Source of the DNA: Marinobacterium alkalitolerans
Lineage (GTDB): Bacteria; Pseudomonadota; Gammaproteobacteria; Pseudomonadales; Balneatricaceae
Direction: 5' to 3'
Length of the DNA: 64,000 nt
NCBI RefSeq assembly: GCF_017776525.1
Contig: NZ_JACVEW010000001.1
Span: 186,001 to 250,000 of the forward strand
Made by a program: the position numbers and the translations under genes. This document shows positions 6,920 to 16,507 of this stretch, one piece after another. Within the stretch, counting starts at the first letter, position 1. The number at the start of each line of letters is the position of its first letter. The notes below the pieces were generated by a model. It was not told where the DNA came from. It ran no database searches and worked only from the letters and a program-made list of their open reading frames with translations.

Positions 6920-7959
6920 GGGTGCGACCGAGAGATTCCGCACATATGCCCCCGGCGCCCGAGCATGGCGGTCGCCTGAACGCGGCGGTGGCAAAGTATG
7001 GCCTTCCACGCGAGCGGTGGCTGGACCTGTCCACCGGGATCAATCCCGATGGCTGGCCGGTGCCGCCGATCCCGGCAGCGGTATTCAACCGGCTGCCGGA
7101 AGAGGACGATGGCCTGCAGTCGGTGGCCAGAGCCTATTACGGCAGCCGCGATCTGCTGCTGGTGCCGGGCTCTCAGGCGGCGATTCAGGCGTTGCCCGAA
7201 CTGCGCCTGTCACGAGCCGGCCGGGCCGAGGTCGGGGGGCTGTATCCGGGTTATGCCGAGCATGCCTATCGCTGGCAGCAGGCCGGGCACAGGGTCAGCC
7301 TGCTGGAAGCCGGGCAGATCGAGGCCCGACTGGACCGGCTGGATGTGCTGGTGCTGATCAACCCCGGTAATCCCGGTGGCCAGACGTTTTCGCGGCAGCA
7401 GTTGCGGGAGTGGCAGGATCGGCTGGCGCAGCGTGGCGGCTGGCTGTTGGTGGATGAAGCCTTCATCGATGCCACCCCTGAACATAGCCTGATCCAGGAC
7501 CCCATGCCGGCGGGCCTGATTATCCTGCGTTCGTTGGGCAAGTTTTTCGGTCTGGCCGGCCTCAGGGTCGGCGCGGTCTGCGCCCATGCCGAGGTGCGCG
7601 CTGCGTTGGCTCAGCGAATCGGCCCCTGGGCAATCAGCCACCCGTCGCGCTGGATTGCCCGCCAGGCACTGGCGGATACATCATGGCAGCAGTCCATGCG
7701 GGCGCAGCTTGCACAGCAGCAGGCACGGTTGCAGGCCTTGTTGGCCGATACAATAGGCGAGCGAGGAGCCTCGATTAGTTGCACGTCGCTGTTTGCGACC
7801 GTCCGGACCGAGCAGGCGCCATTGATCGAGCAGGGTTGCGCTCAGGCGGGTATCCTTGTCAGGCGGTTTGAACAGCCGCCGGCGCTGCGCTTTGGTTTGC
7901 CGGGCACTGAAACAGAGTGGCAGCGGCTGCAACAGGTGCTAAGCGAGATCATTCGATGA
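6916..7959 (+). CDS. cobD: L-threonine-O-3-phosphate decarboxylase (PLP enzyme)
   Basis: This is a 347-residue class II aminotransferase-fold protein. The N-terminus has [13 protein letters not shown] and [13 protein letters not shown], both typical of CobD/CobC. NPGNPGG is the cofactor-binding loop and [16 protein letters not shown] carries the PLP lysine. It makes (R)-1-amino-2-propanol O-2-phosphate, the linker used by CbiB encoded upstream. Start and stop overlap both neighbours (ATGA). The Pseudomonas denitrificans name for this gene is cobC. Confidence 0.92.
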   Translation: MRVRPRDSAHMPPAPEHGGRLNAAVAKYGLPRERWLDLSTGINPDGWPVPPIPAAVFNRLPEEDDGLQSVARAYYGSRDLLLVPGSQAAIQALPELRLSRAGRAEVGGLYPGYAEHAYRWQQAGHRVSLLEAGQIEARLDRLDVLVLINPGNPGGQTFSRQQLREWQDRLAQRGGWLLVDEAFIDATPEHSLIQDPMPAGLIILRSLGKFFGLAGLRVGAVCAHAEVRAALAQRIGPWAISHPSRWIARQALADTSWQQSMRAQLAQQQARLQALLADTIGERGASISCTSLFATVRTEQAPLIEQGCAQAGILVRRFEQPPALRFGLPGTETEWQRLQQVLSEIIR

Positions 7960-9452
7960 CCCAGAAAACACTCATGGTACAGGGCACCACCTCGGATGCC
8001 GGCAAAAGTACGCTGGTGGCCGGGCTGTGCCGGGTGCTGCAGCGGCGTGGCATTGCGGTGGCGCCGTTCAAACCGCAGAACATGGCGCTGAACAGCGCGG
8101 TGACGGCCGCGGGTGGCGAGATTGGCCGTGCCCAGGCGGTGCAGGCCCAGGCCTGTGGATTAAATCCGCATGTGGACATGAATCCGGTGCTGCTCAAGCC
8201 CTGCAGCGATACCGGTGCTCAGGTGATCATTCATGGCCGGGCCGTGAGCAACATGGAAGCCGGGCGTTACCACGACTACAAGACCGTCGCCTGGCAGGCG
8301 GTGGCCGAGTCGCACCAGCGCCTGTGTCACCAGTATGAAGCGGTGCTGGTGGAAGGGGCGGGCTCCCCCGCCGAAATCAATCTGCGTGACCGTGATATCG
8401 CCAACATGGGCTTTGCCGAACGGGTCGACTGCCCGGTGATCCTGATTGCGGATATCGACAAGGGCGGTGTGTTTGCCCATCTGGTTGGCACTCTGGCACT
8501 GCTGAGTGAGAGCGAGCAGGCACGTATCAAGGGCTTCGTCATCAACCGGTTCCGTGGTGATATCGCGCTGCTGCAGTCCGGTCTGGACTGGCTGGAAGAC
8601 TATACCGGCAAGCCGGTACTGGGTGTGCTGCCCTACCTGCACGGCCTGCATCTGGAAGCCGAGGACGCCATCAACGAAGAGCCTGATATCGAGCGTGCCG
8701 ACAGAGTGCTGGATGTGGTGGTGCCGGTGTTGCCCCATATCAGCAACCATACCGACTTTGATCCGCTGCGATTACACCCGCAGGTGCGGCTGCACTTTGT
8801 GGGCCCTGATCAGCCCAGGCCCCCCGCCGATCTGGTGATCCTGCCGGGTTCCAAGGCGGTCAGGCCCGATCTGCACTGGCTGCGCGCTCAGGGCTGGGAA
8901 GACTATCTGCAACGCCACCTGCGCTATGGCGGTAAGCTGCTGGGCATCTGCGGTGGCTATCAGATGCTGGGTGAGCGTATCGCCGATCCTCTGGGGCTCG
9001 AAGGGGAAGCGGGGGAGAGTGCAGGCCTCGGTTATCTGCCCACCCGGACCCGGCTTGAAGCGGAGAAGGCTCTGCGCAACGTGACCGGCGAGTTGATGCT
9101 GGCGGGCGAGCGCGTGCCGATCAGTGGCTACGAAATTCACTCGGGCGTGACTGAAGTTGCGGATGGCTGTCCTGCACTGGTGCAGCTGGAACAGGTTCAG
9201 AAAACCGTGCCGGATGGTGCCTGCTCGGAAGATGAGCAGGTAGTAGGTACTTACTTGCATGGCCTGTTTGAAACCCCAGAAGTGACGCGGCTGGTGCTGC
9301 GCTGGGCCGGGCTGGACGGGGCCCAGGCGCTGCATTATCACCAGCTGCGCGAAGACGGCATCAACCGACTGGCCGATACGCTGGAGCAGCACCTGGATCT
9401 GGATGCGGTGATGGCACTGCTGGATCTGTCAGGGGAGAGGGCGGACGTATGA
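7956..9452 (+). CDS. cobQ: Cobyric acid synthase
   Basis: The 498-residue CobQ/CbiP starts at the ATG overlapping the cobD stop, giving the family-typical beginning [18 protein letters not shown] with an ATPase P-loop. [10 protein letters not shown] and a central [18 protein letters not shown] linker follow. The C-terminal triad-type glutamine amidotransferase domain has [11 protein letters not shown], with its Cys in the nucleophile position, and ISGYEIHSG. It amidates the b, d, e and g side chains of adenosylcobyrinate a,c-diamide to give adenosylcobyric acid, which CbiB then uses. Confidence 0.95.
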   Translation: MTQKTLMVQGTTSDAGKSTLVAGLCRVLQRRGIAVAPFKPQNMALNSAVTAAGGEIGRAQAVQAQACGLNPHVDMNPVLLKPCSDTGAQVIIHGRAVSNMEAGRYHDYKTVAWQAVAESHQRLCHQYEAVLVEGAGSPAEINLRDRDIANMGFAERVDCPVILIADIDKGGVFAHLVGTLALLSESEQARIKGFVINRFRGDIALLQSGLDWLEDYTGKPVLGVLPYLHGLHLEAEDAINEEPDIERADRVLDVVVPVLPHISNHTDFDPLRLHPQVRLHFVGPDQPRPPADLVILPGSKAVRPDLHWLRAQGWEDYLQRHLRYGGKLLGICGGYQMLGERIADPLGLEGEAGESAGLGYLPTRTRLEAEKALRNVTGELMLAGERVPISGYEIHSGVTEVADGCPALVQLEQVQKTVPDGACSEDEQVVGTYLHGLFETPEVTRLVLRWAGLDGAQALHYHQLREDGINRLADTLEQHLDLDAVMALLDLSGERADV

Positions 9453-10255
9453 CGGCCTGGCTGCGTACCGTCTGTTTCCTGCTGGCCTGTCTACTGTGCG
9501 TGCCGGCGCTGGCCCAGTCGCGAGCGCAGCGGGTGGTGTCGCTGGACCTCTGCATGGACCGGATGCTGGCGCTGCATGCCGACCCTGAACAGGTGGCGGC
9601 GCTGTCGCCGATGCACAAGCGCTTCCCCTTGCCCTGGCCATTGGAGGGCTGGCCCAGCCACGACGGCTCGCTGGAGCAGGTGTTCAGCCTCAAGCCGGAC
9701 CTGATTCTGGTGGGCCAGCACAATGCGCTGATGCTGCGTAAGCGCTTGCAAACCCTGCAGCAGCCGGTAGAACTGGTCACCCTGCCACGCAGCCTGAGCG
9801 ATATCGAGGCCTATGAACGTCGGGTATTGGCCCTGATCGGACGAGATCCCGAACAGGCACGCCCGGCGCCCGCACCCCGACAACCGGCAGCCAATGCGCC
9901 GCGGCTGTTGTTGCTCGGGCCCAACGGGATCGGCACGGGCCCGAACACCTTTGAGGACCAGATTATCCGTCAGGCGGGCTGGCGCAATTATCTCACCGGG
10001 GTACGCTATGAGCGGCTGGATCTGGAGCGGGTGGTGACAGATCCGCCTGATGCCATTCTCTGGCACAGCCCGGATGCGGAAGCTCTGGCAACCCGCTTTG
10101 CCGAGCACCCGGCGCTGCGGCACAGTGTCACAGCCGAGGGCTGGCTGAGCACTGAAAACTGGCGCTGGCAATGTCCCGGTCCCTGGACCTGGGAGCTGAT
10201 CGAACAGTTGCGACAACCCTTAGAACGTCTTTCACACAACAAGAGGACGCCATGA
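9449..10255 (+). CDS. btuF: Periplasmic B12-binding protein of the BtuCDF transporter
   Basis: The 268-residue protein has a signal peptide (residues 1-22, ending ALAQ) and a class III substrate-binding fold ([26 protein letters not shown]). It sits directly before a BtuC-type permease and a BtuD-type ATPase and overlaps both flanking genes by 4 bases. This family also includes siderophore and haem binders; the B12 assignment relies on its place inside the riboswitch-led cobalamin cluster. Family-typical length. Confidence 0.85.
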   Translation: MTAWLRTVCFLLACLLCVPALAQSRAQRVVSLDLCMDRMLALHADPEQVAALSPMHKRFPLPWPLEGWPSHDGSLEQVFSLKPDLILVGQHNALMLRKRLQTLQQPVELVTLPRSLSDIEAYERRVLALIGRDPEQARPAPAPRQPAANAPRLLLLGPNGIGTGPNTFEDQIIRQAGWRNYLTGVRYERLDLERVVTDPPDAILWHSPDAEALATRFAEHPALRHSVTAEGWLSTENWRWQCPGPWTWELIEQLRQPLERLSHNKRTP

Positions 10256-11226
10256 CTCCCGCCCTGACTCTGCTGATGCTGCTGACCGCCCTGGTGTCGC
10301 TGCATGTGGGCTCCACCGATATCGCTTTGCTGGACGGGCTCTGGCAGTGGCTGCACGGCACCGACAGCGCAGCGGCCATCGTCATTGGCGATATTCGTCT
10401 GCCACGCACCTTGCTGGCACTGACCGTGGGCGCGGCGCTGGGAATGAGCGGTGCGGCGCTGCAGGGGCTGCTGCGCAACCCGCTGGCGGACCCGGGACTG
10501 ACCGGGGCCAGTCAGGGCGCGGCGCTGGGCGCGGCCAGCGTGTTCTACTTCGGCCTTTTTCCGGCGGCCGGTGCGGCGGCCCCGGCATTGGCCGGGTTAA
10601 TCGGGGCGGGTATCGCCATGTCACTGATGCTGCTGCTGGCGGGGCCTTCGCGTCAGGCGATGGTGATCATGGCGGGGTTGGCCATTTCCACCCTGACCGG
10701 CTCGCTGCTGGCGGCGGTGCTCAACTTTGCGCCCAACCCCTTCGCCCTGTCGGAGCTGGTGTTCTGGCTGCTCGGTTCCGTGTCCGAGCGCGGGCTGGAT
10801 CATCTGGTCATCCTGCTGCCGGCCCTGTTGATCGGGGGTGGCCTGATCTGGAGCCAGCGCCGTCTGCTGTTGGGCCTGAGTCTGGGTGAGCAGGTGGCGC
10901 AGAGCATGGGGCTGTCCTATACCCGCGGCAGTCGGCTGATCATCCTCGGCGCAGCCCTGCTGGTGGGTGCCTCGGTGGCGGTCGCCGGTGCCATCGGTTT
11001 TGTTGGCCTGCTGGTGCCGCACCTGGTGCGACCGCTGGTGCGCAATCGACCCGATCGCATCCTGATTCCGGCGGCACTGGCCGGGGCCATTCTGGTCTGT
11101 CTGGCGGATATTATCGTGCGCGGTATGCCGCCGGGGCGTGAACTCAAGCTGGGGGTACTGACTTCGCTGATCGGCGCGCCCCTGTTTATCTGGCTGGTCT
11201 GGCAGGAGCGCAAGAAATGGCTCTGA
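10252..11226 (+). CDS. btuC: B12 ABC transporter permease
   Basis: The 324-residue FecCD/BtuC-family permease has about ten hydrophobic helices. RLPRTLLALTVGAALGMSGA and LLRNPLADPGLTG are the family signature stretches, and VAGAIGFVGLLVPHLVRPL is the conserved loop contacting the ATPase. The ATG that overlaps the btuF stop is preceded by AAGAGGA, a good ribosome site. It forms the inner-membrane channel for cobalamin with BtuD and BtuF. Confidence 0.9.
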   Translation: MTPALTLLMLLTALVSLHVGSTDIALLDGLWQWLHGTDSAAAIVIGDIRLPRTLLALTVGAALGMSGAALQGLLRNPLADPGLTGASQGAALGAASVFYFGLFPAAGAAAPALAGLIGAGIAMSLMLLLAGPSRQAMVIMAGLAISTLTGSLLAAVLNFAPNPFALSELVFWLLGSVSERGLDHLVILLPALLIGGGLIWSQRRLLLGLSLGEQVAQSMGLSYTRGSRLIILGAALLVGASVAVAGAIGFVGLLVPHLVRPLVRNRPDRILIPAALAGAILVCLADIIVRGMPPGRELKLGVLTSLIGAPLFIWLVWQERKKWL

Positions 11227-11948
11227 TTTCAATTGAGCAGGTGCAGCTCGACAGCCGCCTGGCGGGCATCAACCTGACACTGCAGCCGGGGGAGCTGCTG
11301 GGCGTGATCGGCCCCAACGGGGCAGGCAAGTCCTCGCTGCTGGAGTGCATCGCCGGGCTGCAGCCCTATGGTGGTCATATCGCACTGGACGGTGAAGAGA
11401 TCACCCGGCTGCCGGGGGCCAGGCGAGCCCGGCGCATCGCCCTGTTGCCGCAGCGCTGTCAGAGTGCCTGGGCGCTGAAAGTGGCCGATGTGATTGCGCT
11501 TGGGCGTCTGCCCTGGGGCGATGAAGACGCAGCGCTGATCCAGCAGGCCGCCGATCAGACCGGCGTGGCCGAATGGCTGGAGTCCCGGGTGGATCATCTG
11601 TCGGGCGGTGAGCAGGCGCGGGTCTGGCTGGCACGGGTACTGGCCGGTCAGCCCGATATCATTCTGGCTGACGAGCCTCTGGCCAGCCTGGATCTGCATT
11701 ATCAGCAGCGGGTACTGGAGCTGTTGCGGCAACATGCCCAAGGGCTGCGCAGTGTTATTCTGTCGATCCACGATCTCAATCTGGCGGCGCACTGGTGTGA
11801 CCGGCTGGTGCTGCTGGATGCCGGTCGCATCCATGCCGTGGGGGCGCCGCAGGAGGTGCTGACACCGGCGGCGATCCGGCAGGTGTATCAGGTCGAAGCG
11901 CAGGTGGATTTCAGCAGCGAACGTCCCCTGATCCGGGTGTTGGGATGA
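11217..11948 (+). CDS. btuD: B12 ABC transporter ATP-binding protein
   Basis: This is a 243-residue ABC ATPase. Walker A is GPNGAGKSS, the Q-loop region LLPQRC, the signature LSGGEQARVWLA, Walker B DIILADEPL and the H-loop LSIHDLNLA. It overlaps btuC by 10 bases. The C-terminus extends beyond the nucleotide-binding core, as in BtuD/FepC-type proteins. It powers import through BtuC. Confidence 0.92.
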   Translation: MALISIEQVQLDSRLAGINLTLQPGELLGVIGPNGAGKSSLLECIAGLQPYGGHIALDGEEITRLPGARRARRIALLPQRCQSAWALKVADVIALGRLPWGDEDAALIQQAADQTGVAEWLESRVDHLSGGEQARVWLARVLAGQPDIILADEPLASLDLHYQQRVLELLRQHAQGLRSVILSIHDLNLAAHWCDRLVLLDAGRIHAVGAPQEVLTPAAIRQVYQVEAQVDFSSERPLIRVLG

Positions 11949-11980
11949 AGCAGGCAAACAGTTCCAGACAGGAAGATACG

Positions 11981-12655
11981 ATGAACCCGAACCCCTGGCA
12001 GTTCAGTGAAACCGAACGTGCGGGCGTTTACCGCGCCATCCGTGAGCGCCGTGACATGCGCCATTTCAGCGGCGAACCGCTGGACCCCGATATCCTCAAG
12101 CGCCTGTTGCAGGCCGCTCATCAGGCCCCCAGCGTTGGGCTGATGCAGCCCTGGCGGTTTATTCGCATCACCGATACCCGCTTGCGCGAACGCATTCGTG
12201 GTCTGGTGGAGCAGGAACGCCAGGCCACGGCCGATGCCCTGAACGCGCGCGAAGCCGAATTCCTCCGTCTCAAGGTGGAAGGCATGGACAAGTGCGCCGA
12301 GGTGCTGGTGGTGGCACTGATGGATCAGCGTGAAAAACACATTTTCGGTCGCCGCACTCTGCCCGAGATGGATCTGGCATCGGTCTCCTGTGCCATCCAG
12401 AACCTCTGGCTGGCAGCCCGTGCCGAAGGGGTTGGCGTGGGCTGGGTGTCGCTGTTCGACCCCGAGGCGCTGGGCGATCTGTTACAGATGCCCGCCGGCA
12501 GCAAGGCTGTCGCCATCCTCTGCATCGGCCCGGTGGAGCGGTTTTACGAGCGCCCCATGCTGGAGCAGGAGGGCTGGGCCGAGGCGCAGCCGCTGGAGGC
12601 GTTGCTGGCGGAGAACCGCTGGCCGGAACAGGACAATGAGGAGTTGCAAACATGA
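11981..12655 (+). CDS. bluB: 5,6-dimethylbenzimidazole synthase
   Basis: The 224-residue nitroreductase-fold flavoenzyme belongs to the BluB family ([42 protein letters not shown]). BluB breaks down reduced FMN with O2 to form DMB, the lower ligand of B12, so the cell can make its own ligand aerobically. Two starts are possible. The ATG at 11945 overlaps the btuD stop. The ATG at 11981 has a clear GGAAG ribosome site 6 bases upstream and gives the usual family N-terminus; I chose 11981. The product feeds CobT, encoded further down. Confidence 0.92.
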   Translation: MNPNPWQFSETERAGVYRAIRERRDMRHFSGEPLDPDILKRLLQAAHQAPSVGLMQPWRFIRITDTRLRERIRGLVEQERQATADALNAREAEFLRLKVEGMDKCAEVLVVALMDQREKHIFGRRTLPEMDLASVSCAIQNLWLAARAEGVGVGWVSLFDPEALGDLLQMPAGSKAVAILCIGPVERFYERPMLEQEGWAEAQPLEALLAENRWPEQDNEELQT

Positions 12656-13212
12656 AGATCACCGTATTCTGCGGTGCCCGTCACGGCGCCGATCCCGTAT
12701 ACCAACAGGCCGCCATCGAGCTGGGGCGCTTCTTTGCCCGGCAGGAGATCGAGCTGGTGTTTGGCGGCGGGCATGTGGGGCTGATGGGCACCATCGCCGA
12801 TGCCGTGCTGGAGGCGGGCGGTCGCGCCCACGGCGTGATCCCGGAGTATTTGCAGTCCCGAGAGCTGGCGCACTCGGGCTTGACCGCGCTGGAAGTGGTG
12901 CCGGACATGCATGCGCGCAAGGCGCGGATGGCGGAGCTGGCCGACGCCTTTGTTGCCTTGCCCGGTGGCATTGGCACGCTGGAAGAGCTGTTTGAGGTCT
13001 GGACCTGGGGCCAGCTGGGTCATCACGCCAAGCCGGTGGTGCTGTATAACGTCAACGGCTTCTACGACCCCCTGCTGGCGTTTGTTGAGCGGATGCAAAA
13101 AGAGGCCTTTCTCAAGTCGGACCACGTCGCCATGTTGAAGGTGGTGGATACGCCGGAAGCCCTCTGGAGTGCGTTATCGGACTATCAGGCGCCGAACGAT
13201 AGATGGTCATGA
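12652..13212 (+). CDS. LOG-family (TIGR00730) nucleotide phosphoribohydrolase-like protein
   Basis: The 186-residue Rossmann-type protein has the LOG hallmarks [10 protein letters not shown] (residues about 36-45) and PGGIGTLEE (about 103-111). Characterised LOG proteins cleave N6-modified or plain AMP to base plus ribose 5-phosphate. It overlaps bluB by 4 bases and ends the long cobalamin transcription unit. A role in purine or nucleotide salvage is the family default. A link to B12 lower-ligand metabolism is suggested by position only. Confidence 0.85.
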   Translation: MKITVFCGARHGADPVYQQAAIELGRFFARQEIELVFGGGHVGLMGTIADAVLEAGGRAHGVIPEYLQSRELAHSGLTALEVVPDMHARKARMAELADAFVALPGGIGTLEELFEVWTWGQLGHHAKPVVLYNVNGFYDPLLAFVERMQKEAFLKSDHVAMLKVVDTPEALWSALSDYQAPNDRWS

Positions 13213-13343
13213 AAAACAGATAGATAGGCCGTTCAGACGGAGCGGCTGCCTGAATTTGTGAACAAAAAATGATCATTTTGTTTGACAGCTCGGCTTGAAT
13301 CCGCAGATGATTGTGCAGTGCACAATAATGCGGAGGGGCTGTG
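13213..13343 (+). promoter_or_regulatory. Patatin-gene promoter with two palindromes
   Basis: A -35-like TTGACA lies at 13282-13287 with a weak -10 about 17-18 bases on. Just before it is AAAATGATCATTTT (13266-13279), a perfect 14-bp palindrome. At the start-site side is TTGTGCA-G-TGCACAA (13311-13325), a perfect 7+7 inverted repeat. The pair brackets the promoter and looks like operators for one or two regulators. No regulator gene is adjacent. Confidence 0.5.
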
Positions 13344-14330
13344 ATGAAGCCACTTGAGCTGAGCCTGGCACTGCAGGGCGGCGGAGCCCACGGTGCGTTC
13401 ACCTGGGGCATGCTGGATGGTCTGTTACAGCAGCGGCCATTCACGCTGGATGGTATCAGCGGTACCAGCGCCGGAGCCATGAACGCGGTGTTGCTGGCGG
13501 CCGGTTGGCAGCAGGGAGGACCTGAGAGTGCACGCGCACTGCTGTCCCGCTTCTGGCATGGACTGATGCTGCCCGGGCCTCTGGACCCGGCAGGCATGAG
13601 CCAGCACTGGTCACTCTGGTGGCGCGACATGACCAAGCATCTCTCGCCCTATGACCTGAACCCTTTCGATATCAATCCCCTGCGCGATCTGCTGAACGAG
13701 CTGATCGACTTCGAGGCGCTGCGACGACAGCCACCGTGCAAACTGTTCATCGCGGCGACCCATGTTGAAACCGGGCGCTTGCGCCTGTTTCGAGAACACG
13801 AACTGACCGCGGAACACCTGCTGGCGTCCGCCTGTCTGCCGGAACTGTATCAGGCGGTCGAAATTGACGGCGAGCACTACTGGGACGGCGGTTTTGTCGG
13901 CAATCCGGTGGTCTATCCGCTGGTGTTTGACTGTAACGCCCCCGATCTGCTGCTGATGCTGCTGCATCCGAGGCAAGGCGGGCAACTGCCGACCCATGCG
14001 CAGGGCATTGCCGACCGGGTGGCAGAACTTGGCTTTCAAACGACCTTTCTGCGCGAAATGCGCGCGTTGGCGGCGATGAAAAAGCGCCTGCAATACCGGC
14101 TCTGGTTACAGGGCCGGGTAGAGCGGCGTGTGCGGCGGTTGCGGTTCCATCAACTGGGCCCGGATGAAGGGCTCAGCCGCCTGCACCGCAACAGCAAGCT
14201 GGATACACGCAAGGCGTTTCTGCTGGCTCTGCGCGAACAGGGGCGGTCGCGGATGCAGCACTGGCTCACATCGGAAGGGCACTTGCTGGGACAGAAGGCC
14301 AGCTGTGACCCGGTGGCAGAGTTTCTGTAG
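13344..14330 (+). CDS. Patatin-like phospholipase
   Basis: This is a 328-residue patatin-domain protein. It has the oxyanion loop GGGAHG (residues 12-17), the nucleophile elbow GTSAG (Ser42) and the catalytic Asp in YWDGGFVGNP. It lacks a signal peptide, so it is cytoplasmic or membrane-associated. Patatin-family enzymes hydrolyse acyl esters of lipids. Some bacterial relatives are linked to polyhydroxybutyrate metabolism, but nothing here proves the substrate. The ATG at 13344 follows a GGAGGGG ribosome site; a GTG one codon earlier is possible. It is inserted between the two cobalamin gene groups with its own promoter. Confidence 0.88.
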   Translation: MKPLELSLALQGGGAHGAFTWGMLDGLLQQRPFTLDGISGTSAGAMNAVLLAAGWQQGGPESARALLSRFWHGLMLPGPLDPAGMSQHWSLWWRDMTKHLSPYDLNPFDINPLRDLLNELIDFEALRRQPPCKLFIAATHVETGRLRLFREHELTAEHLLASACLPELYQAVEIDGEHYWDGGFVGNPVVYPLVFDCNAPDLLLMLLHPRQGGQLPTHAQGIADRVAELGFQTTFLREMRALAAMKKRLQYRLWLQGRVERRVRRLRFHQLGPDEGLSRLHRNSKLDTRKAFLLALREQGRSRMQHWLTSEGHLLGQKASCDPVAEFL

Positions 14331-14394
14331 CCCGGGATCAAGGTTACACTAGGTTTTCATGCCCTCCTGTTCCACGTCTGCATGGAGACCACCA

Positions 14395-14922
14395 TTGATT
14401 CGACTCATTCTGGGCGGTGCCCGTTCCGGCAAAAGCCGGTTGGCTGAACAGCTGGCGGATGCCTCGGGCGCAGCCGTCACCTACATTGCGACCGCGCAGC
14501 CCCATGACGAGGAGATGCAGGCGCGCATCACCCGTCATCAGGCCGATCGCCCGGCCCACTGGATCACCCTGGAAGAACCGCTGTCCCTGGCCAGCACCAT
14601 CCTGTCGCAGCAGGCACCGGACCGCTGTTTGCTGATTGACTGCCTGACCCTCTGGGTCACCAATCAGCTGCTCGATGAGGCAGACCTTCAGGCAGAACGT
14701 CAGGCGCTCTGTGCCGCGCTGGAAAATGCCCGTGGCGAGGTGATCCTGGTGAGCAATGAGACCGGCATGGGCGTGGTTCCCATGGGAGAGCTCAGTCGCC
14801 GCTTCAGCGATGAAGCGGGCTGGCTCAACCAGTCGGTGGCGGCACTGGCCGATCAGGTTATTCTGACCGTGGCCGGCATCCCGATGGTGGTCAAGGGACC
14901 GGCACTGGAGGGGCAGGCATGA
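14395..14922 (+). CDS. cobU: Adenosylcobinamide kinase / adenosylcobinamide-phosphate guanylyltransferase
   Basis: The 175-residue CobU/CobP has the P-loop GGARSGKS right at the N-terminus, the YIATA strand, the RHQADRP histidine region that carries the guanylylated His, and VSNETGMGVVP. The proposed start is a TTG at 14395. It gives the family-standard opening MIRLILGGARSGKS and follows a GGAGA ribosome site. The upstream ATG at 14359 would add 12 unusual residues and lacks a ribosome site. It phosphorylates adenosylcobinamide and then adds GMP. It is the first gene of the cobUTCS unit. Confidence 0.92.
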   Translation: MIRLILGGARSGKSRLAEQLADASGAAVTYIATAQPHDEEMQARITRHQADRPAHWITLEEPLSLASTILSQQAPDRCLLIDCLTLWVTNQLLDEADLQAERQALCAALENARGEVILVSNETGMGVVPMGELSRRFSDEAGWLNQSVAALADQVILTVAGIPMVVKGPALEGQA

Positions 14923-15956
14923 GCTGGTTGACCCAACCGGTCGCGGCGATCGACCACGCGGCCGAGGCAGAGGCGCAGGCACGCCAGCAGCAGTTGACCA
15001 AGCCGTCGGGATCGCTGGGCCGGCTGGAACAGCTGGCGATCCGTTTGGCGGGCATGCAGGGGTGCACCTGTCCGCAGATCAAACGGGTGCGCATGGCCGT
15101 GTTTGCCGCGGATCACGGGGTCGCTGCCGAGGGAGTTTCCGCCTATCCACAGGCGGTCACCGCCGAGATGGTGCGCAACTTCGCCCGAGGCGGGGCGGCT
15201 ATCAATGTGGCCGCCCGGGTGCTGGAGGCCGAGTTGCAGGTATGGAATCTGGGCACGGTGGCGCCGCTGGAGGCCTTGCCGGGGGTTCAGCACCGCATCA
15301 TTGCACCCCAGTCCGGCAACCTGCTGCATGGCCCGGCCATGAGCGAGGGCCAATTGCAACAGGCTCTGGAAGTGGGGCGCGATGCTGTTCTGGAGGCCGA
15401 GTGTGATCTCTTTATTGGCGGTGAGATGGGGATTGCCAACACCACCGCCGCAACGGCACTGGGGGTCGCACTGACCGGCCTCCCGGTGGTTGATCTGGTT
15501 GGCCCGGGGACCGGACTGGATCAGGCCGGCCTTGCACGCAAGGCTCGAGTGATTGAACAGGCATTGCGGCGCCACGGCGATGACCGTGATCCCCTTGCAT
15601 TGCTGGCATCTCTGGGCGGCTTTGAGATAGCCGCGTTGACGGGGGCCTGTCTGGCGGCCGCGCAGGCAGGCATTCCGGTGCTGGTGGACGGCTTCATCTG
15701 TACCGTTGCGGCCTTGCTGGCCTGCCGCTACCGCCCGGAGGTGGCAGACTGGCTGGTCTTTGCGCATCATTCTGCAGAGCCGGGGTATAGGTACCTGTCC
15801 GAGGCGTTGCCCTCTCGCCCCCTGCTGGACCTTGGTCTGCGGCTGGGTGAAGGCAGTGGTGCCGCGGTTGCCGTGCCGTTGCTGAGAATGGCCTGTGAAC
15901 TGCACGCGGGGATGGCCACCTTTGCCGAGGCGGCCGTGTCGGAGAAGAGCCCATGA
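14919..15956 (+). CDS. cobT: Nicotinate-nucleotide--dimethylbenzimidazole phosphoribosyltransferase
   Basis: The 345-residue CobT has KPSGSLGRLEQLA near the N-terminus, FAADHGVAAEGVSAYPQ, GEMGIANTT and DGFICTVAALLA. The late GEGSGAA contains the glutamate that acts as general base in this family. It activates DMB, made by BluB, to alpha-ribazole phosphate. It overlaps cobU and the following phosphatase gene by 4 bases. Confidence 0.95.
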   Translation: MSWLTQPVAAIDHAAEAEAQARQQQLTKPSGSLGRLEQLAIRLAGMQGCTCPQIKRVRMAVFAADHGVAAEGVSAYPQAVTAEMVRNFARGGAAINVAARVLEAELQVWNLGTVAPLEALPGVQHRIIAPQSGNLLHGPAMSEGQLQQALEVGRDAVLEAECDLFIGGEMGIANTTAATALGVALTGLPVVDLVGPGTGLDQAGLARKARVIEQALRRHGDDRDPLALLASLGGFEIAALTGACLAAAQAGIPVLVDGFICTVAALLACRYRPEVADWLVFAHHSAEPGYRYLSEALPSRPLLDLGLRLGEGSGAAVAVPLLRMACELHAGMATFAEAAVSEKSP

Positions 15957-16507
15957 AAGAGCTGCAAATGGAATTGCTTCGCCACGGTGAAACCGAGGCC
16001 GGTAAATGCTTCCTGGGCCGCACCGATGCGGCGCTGACAGCCGAAGGCTGGCAGCAGATGCGGGAGGGGCTGCAGGGCCTGTCGCCGGCCGATTTTGATC
16101 TGATTATCAGCTCGCCGCTTCAGCGCTGTCAGGCGTTTGCCCACCACTGGGCCGGTCCTGAGGGCTTTGTGATCGACACGCGACTGCGGGAATATGATTT
16201 TGGTGACTGGGATGGCCGTACGGCAGCCTGTATACATGCCGAAGCGCCCGAGCAACTGGGGGATTTCTGGCAGGATCCCTGGCATTGTCCACCTCCGGGG
16301 GCGGAGCCCCTGCCTGCCTTTTTTGCTCGCCTGACAGACGTGGTGGATGAACTTCAGACACGGCCCGCCGAGCGCGTATTACTGATCTGTCATGGCGGCG
16401 TGATTCGTGCCCTGCGCTGTATCCTCAACGGCCTGCCGGTCAGTGACATGCTGGCGTTTCCGGTCGCGCACGGTAGCCTGCACCGGCTCAGGGATGCGCG
16501 CCGATGA
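15953..16507 (+). CDS. cobC: Alpha-ribazole phosphatase (histidine phosphatase family)
   Basis: The 184-residue phosphoglycerate-mutase-like phosphatase has the catalytic LLRHGETE at residues 8-15. A second histidine lies in LLICHGGVIRAL, and REYDFGDWDGR is typical of CobC. It removes the phosphate from alpha-ribazole 5'-phosphate or adenosylcobalamin 5'-phosphate. Its position between cobT and cobS, with 4-base overlaps on both sides, distinguishes it from general histidine phosphatases. Confidence 0.9.
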   Translation: MKELQMELLRHGETEAGKCFLGRTDAALTAEGWQQMREGLQGLSPADFDLIISSPLQRCQAFAHHWAGPEGFVIDTRLREYDFGDWDGRTAACIHAEAPEQLGDFWQDPWHCPPPGAEPLPAFFARLTDVVDELQTRPAERVLLICHGGVIRALRCILNGLPVSDMLAFPVAHGSLHRLRDARR

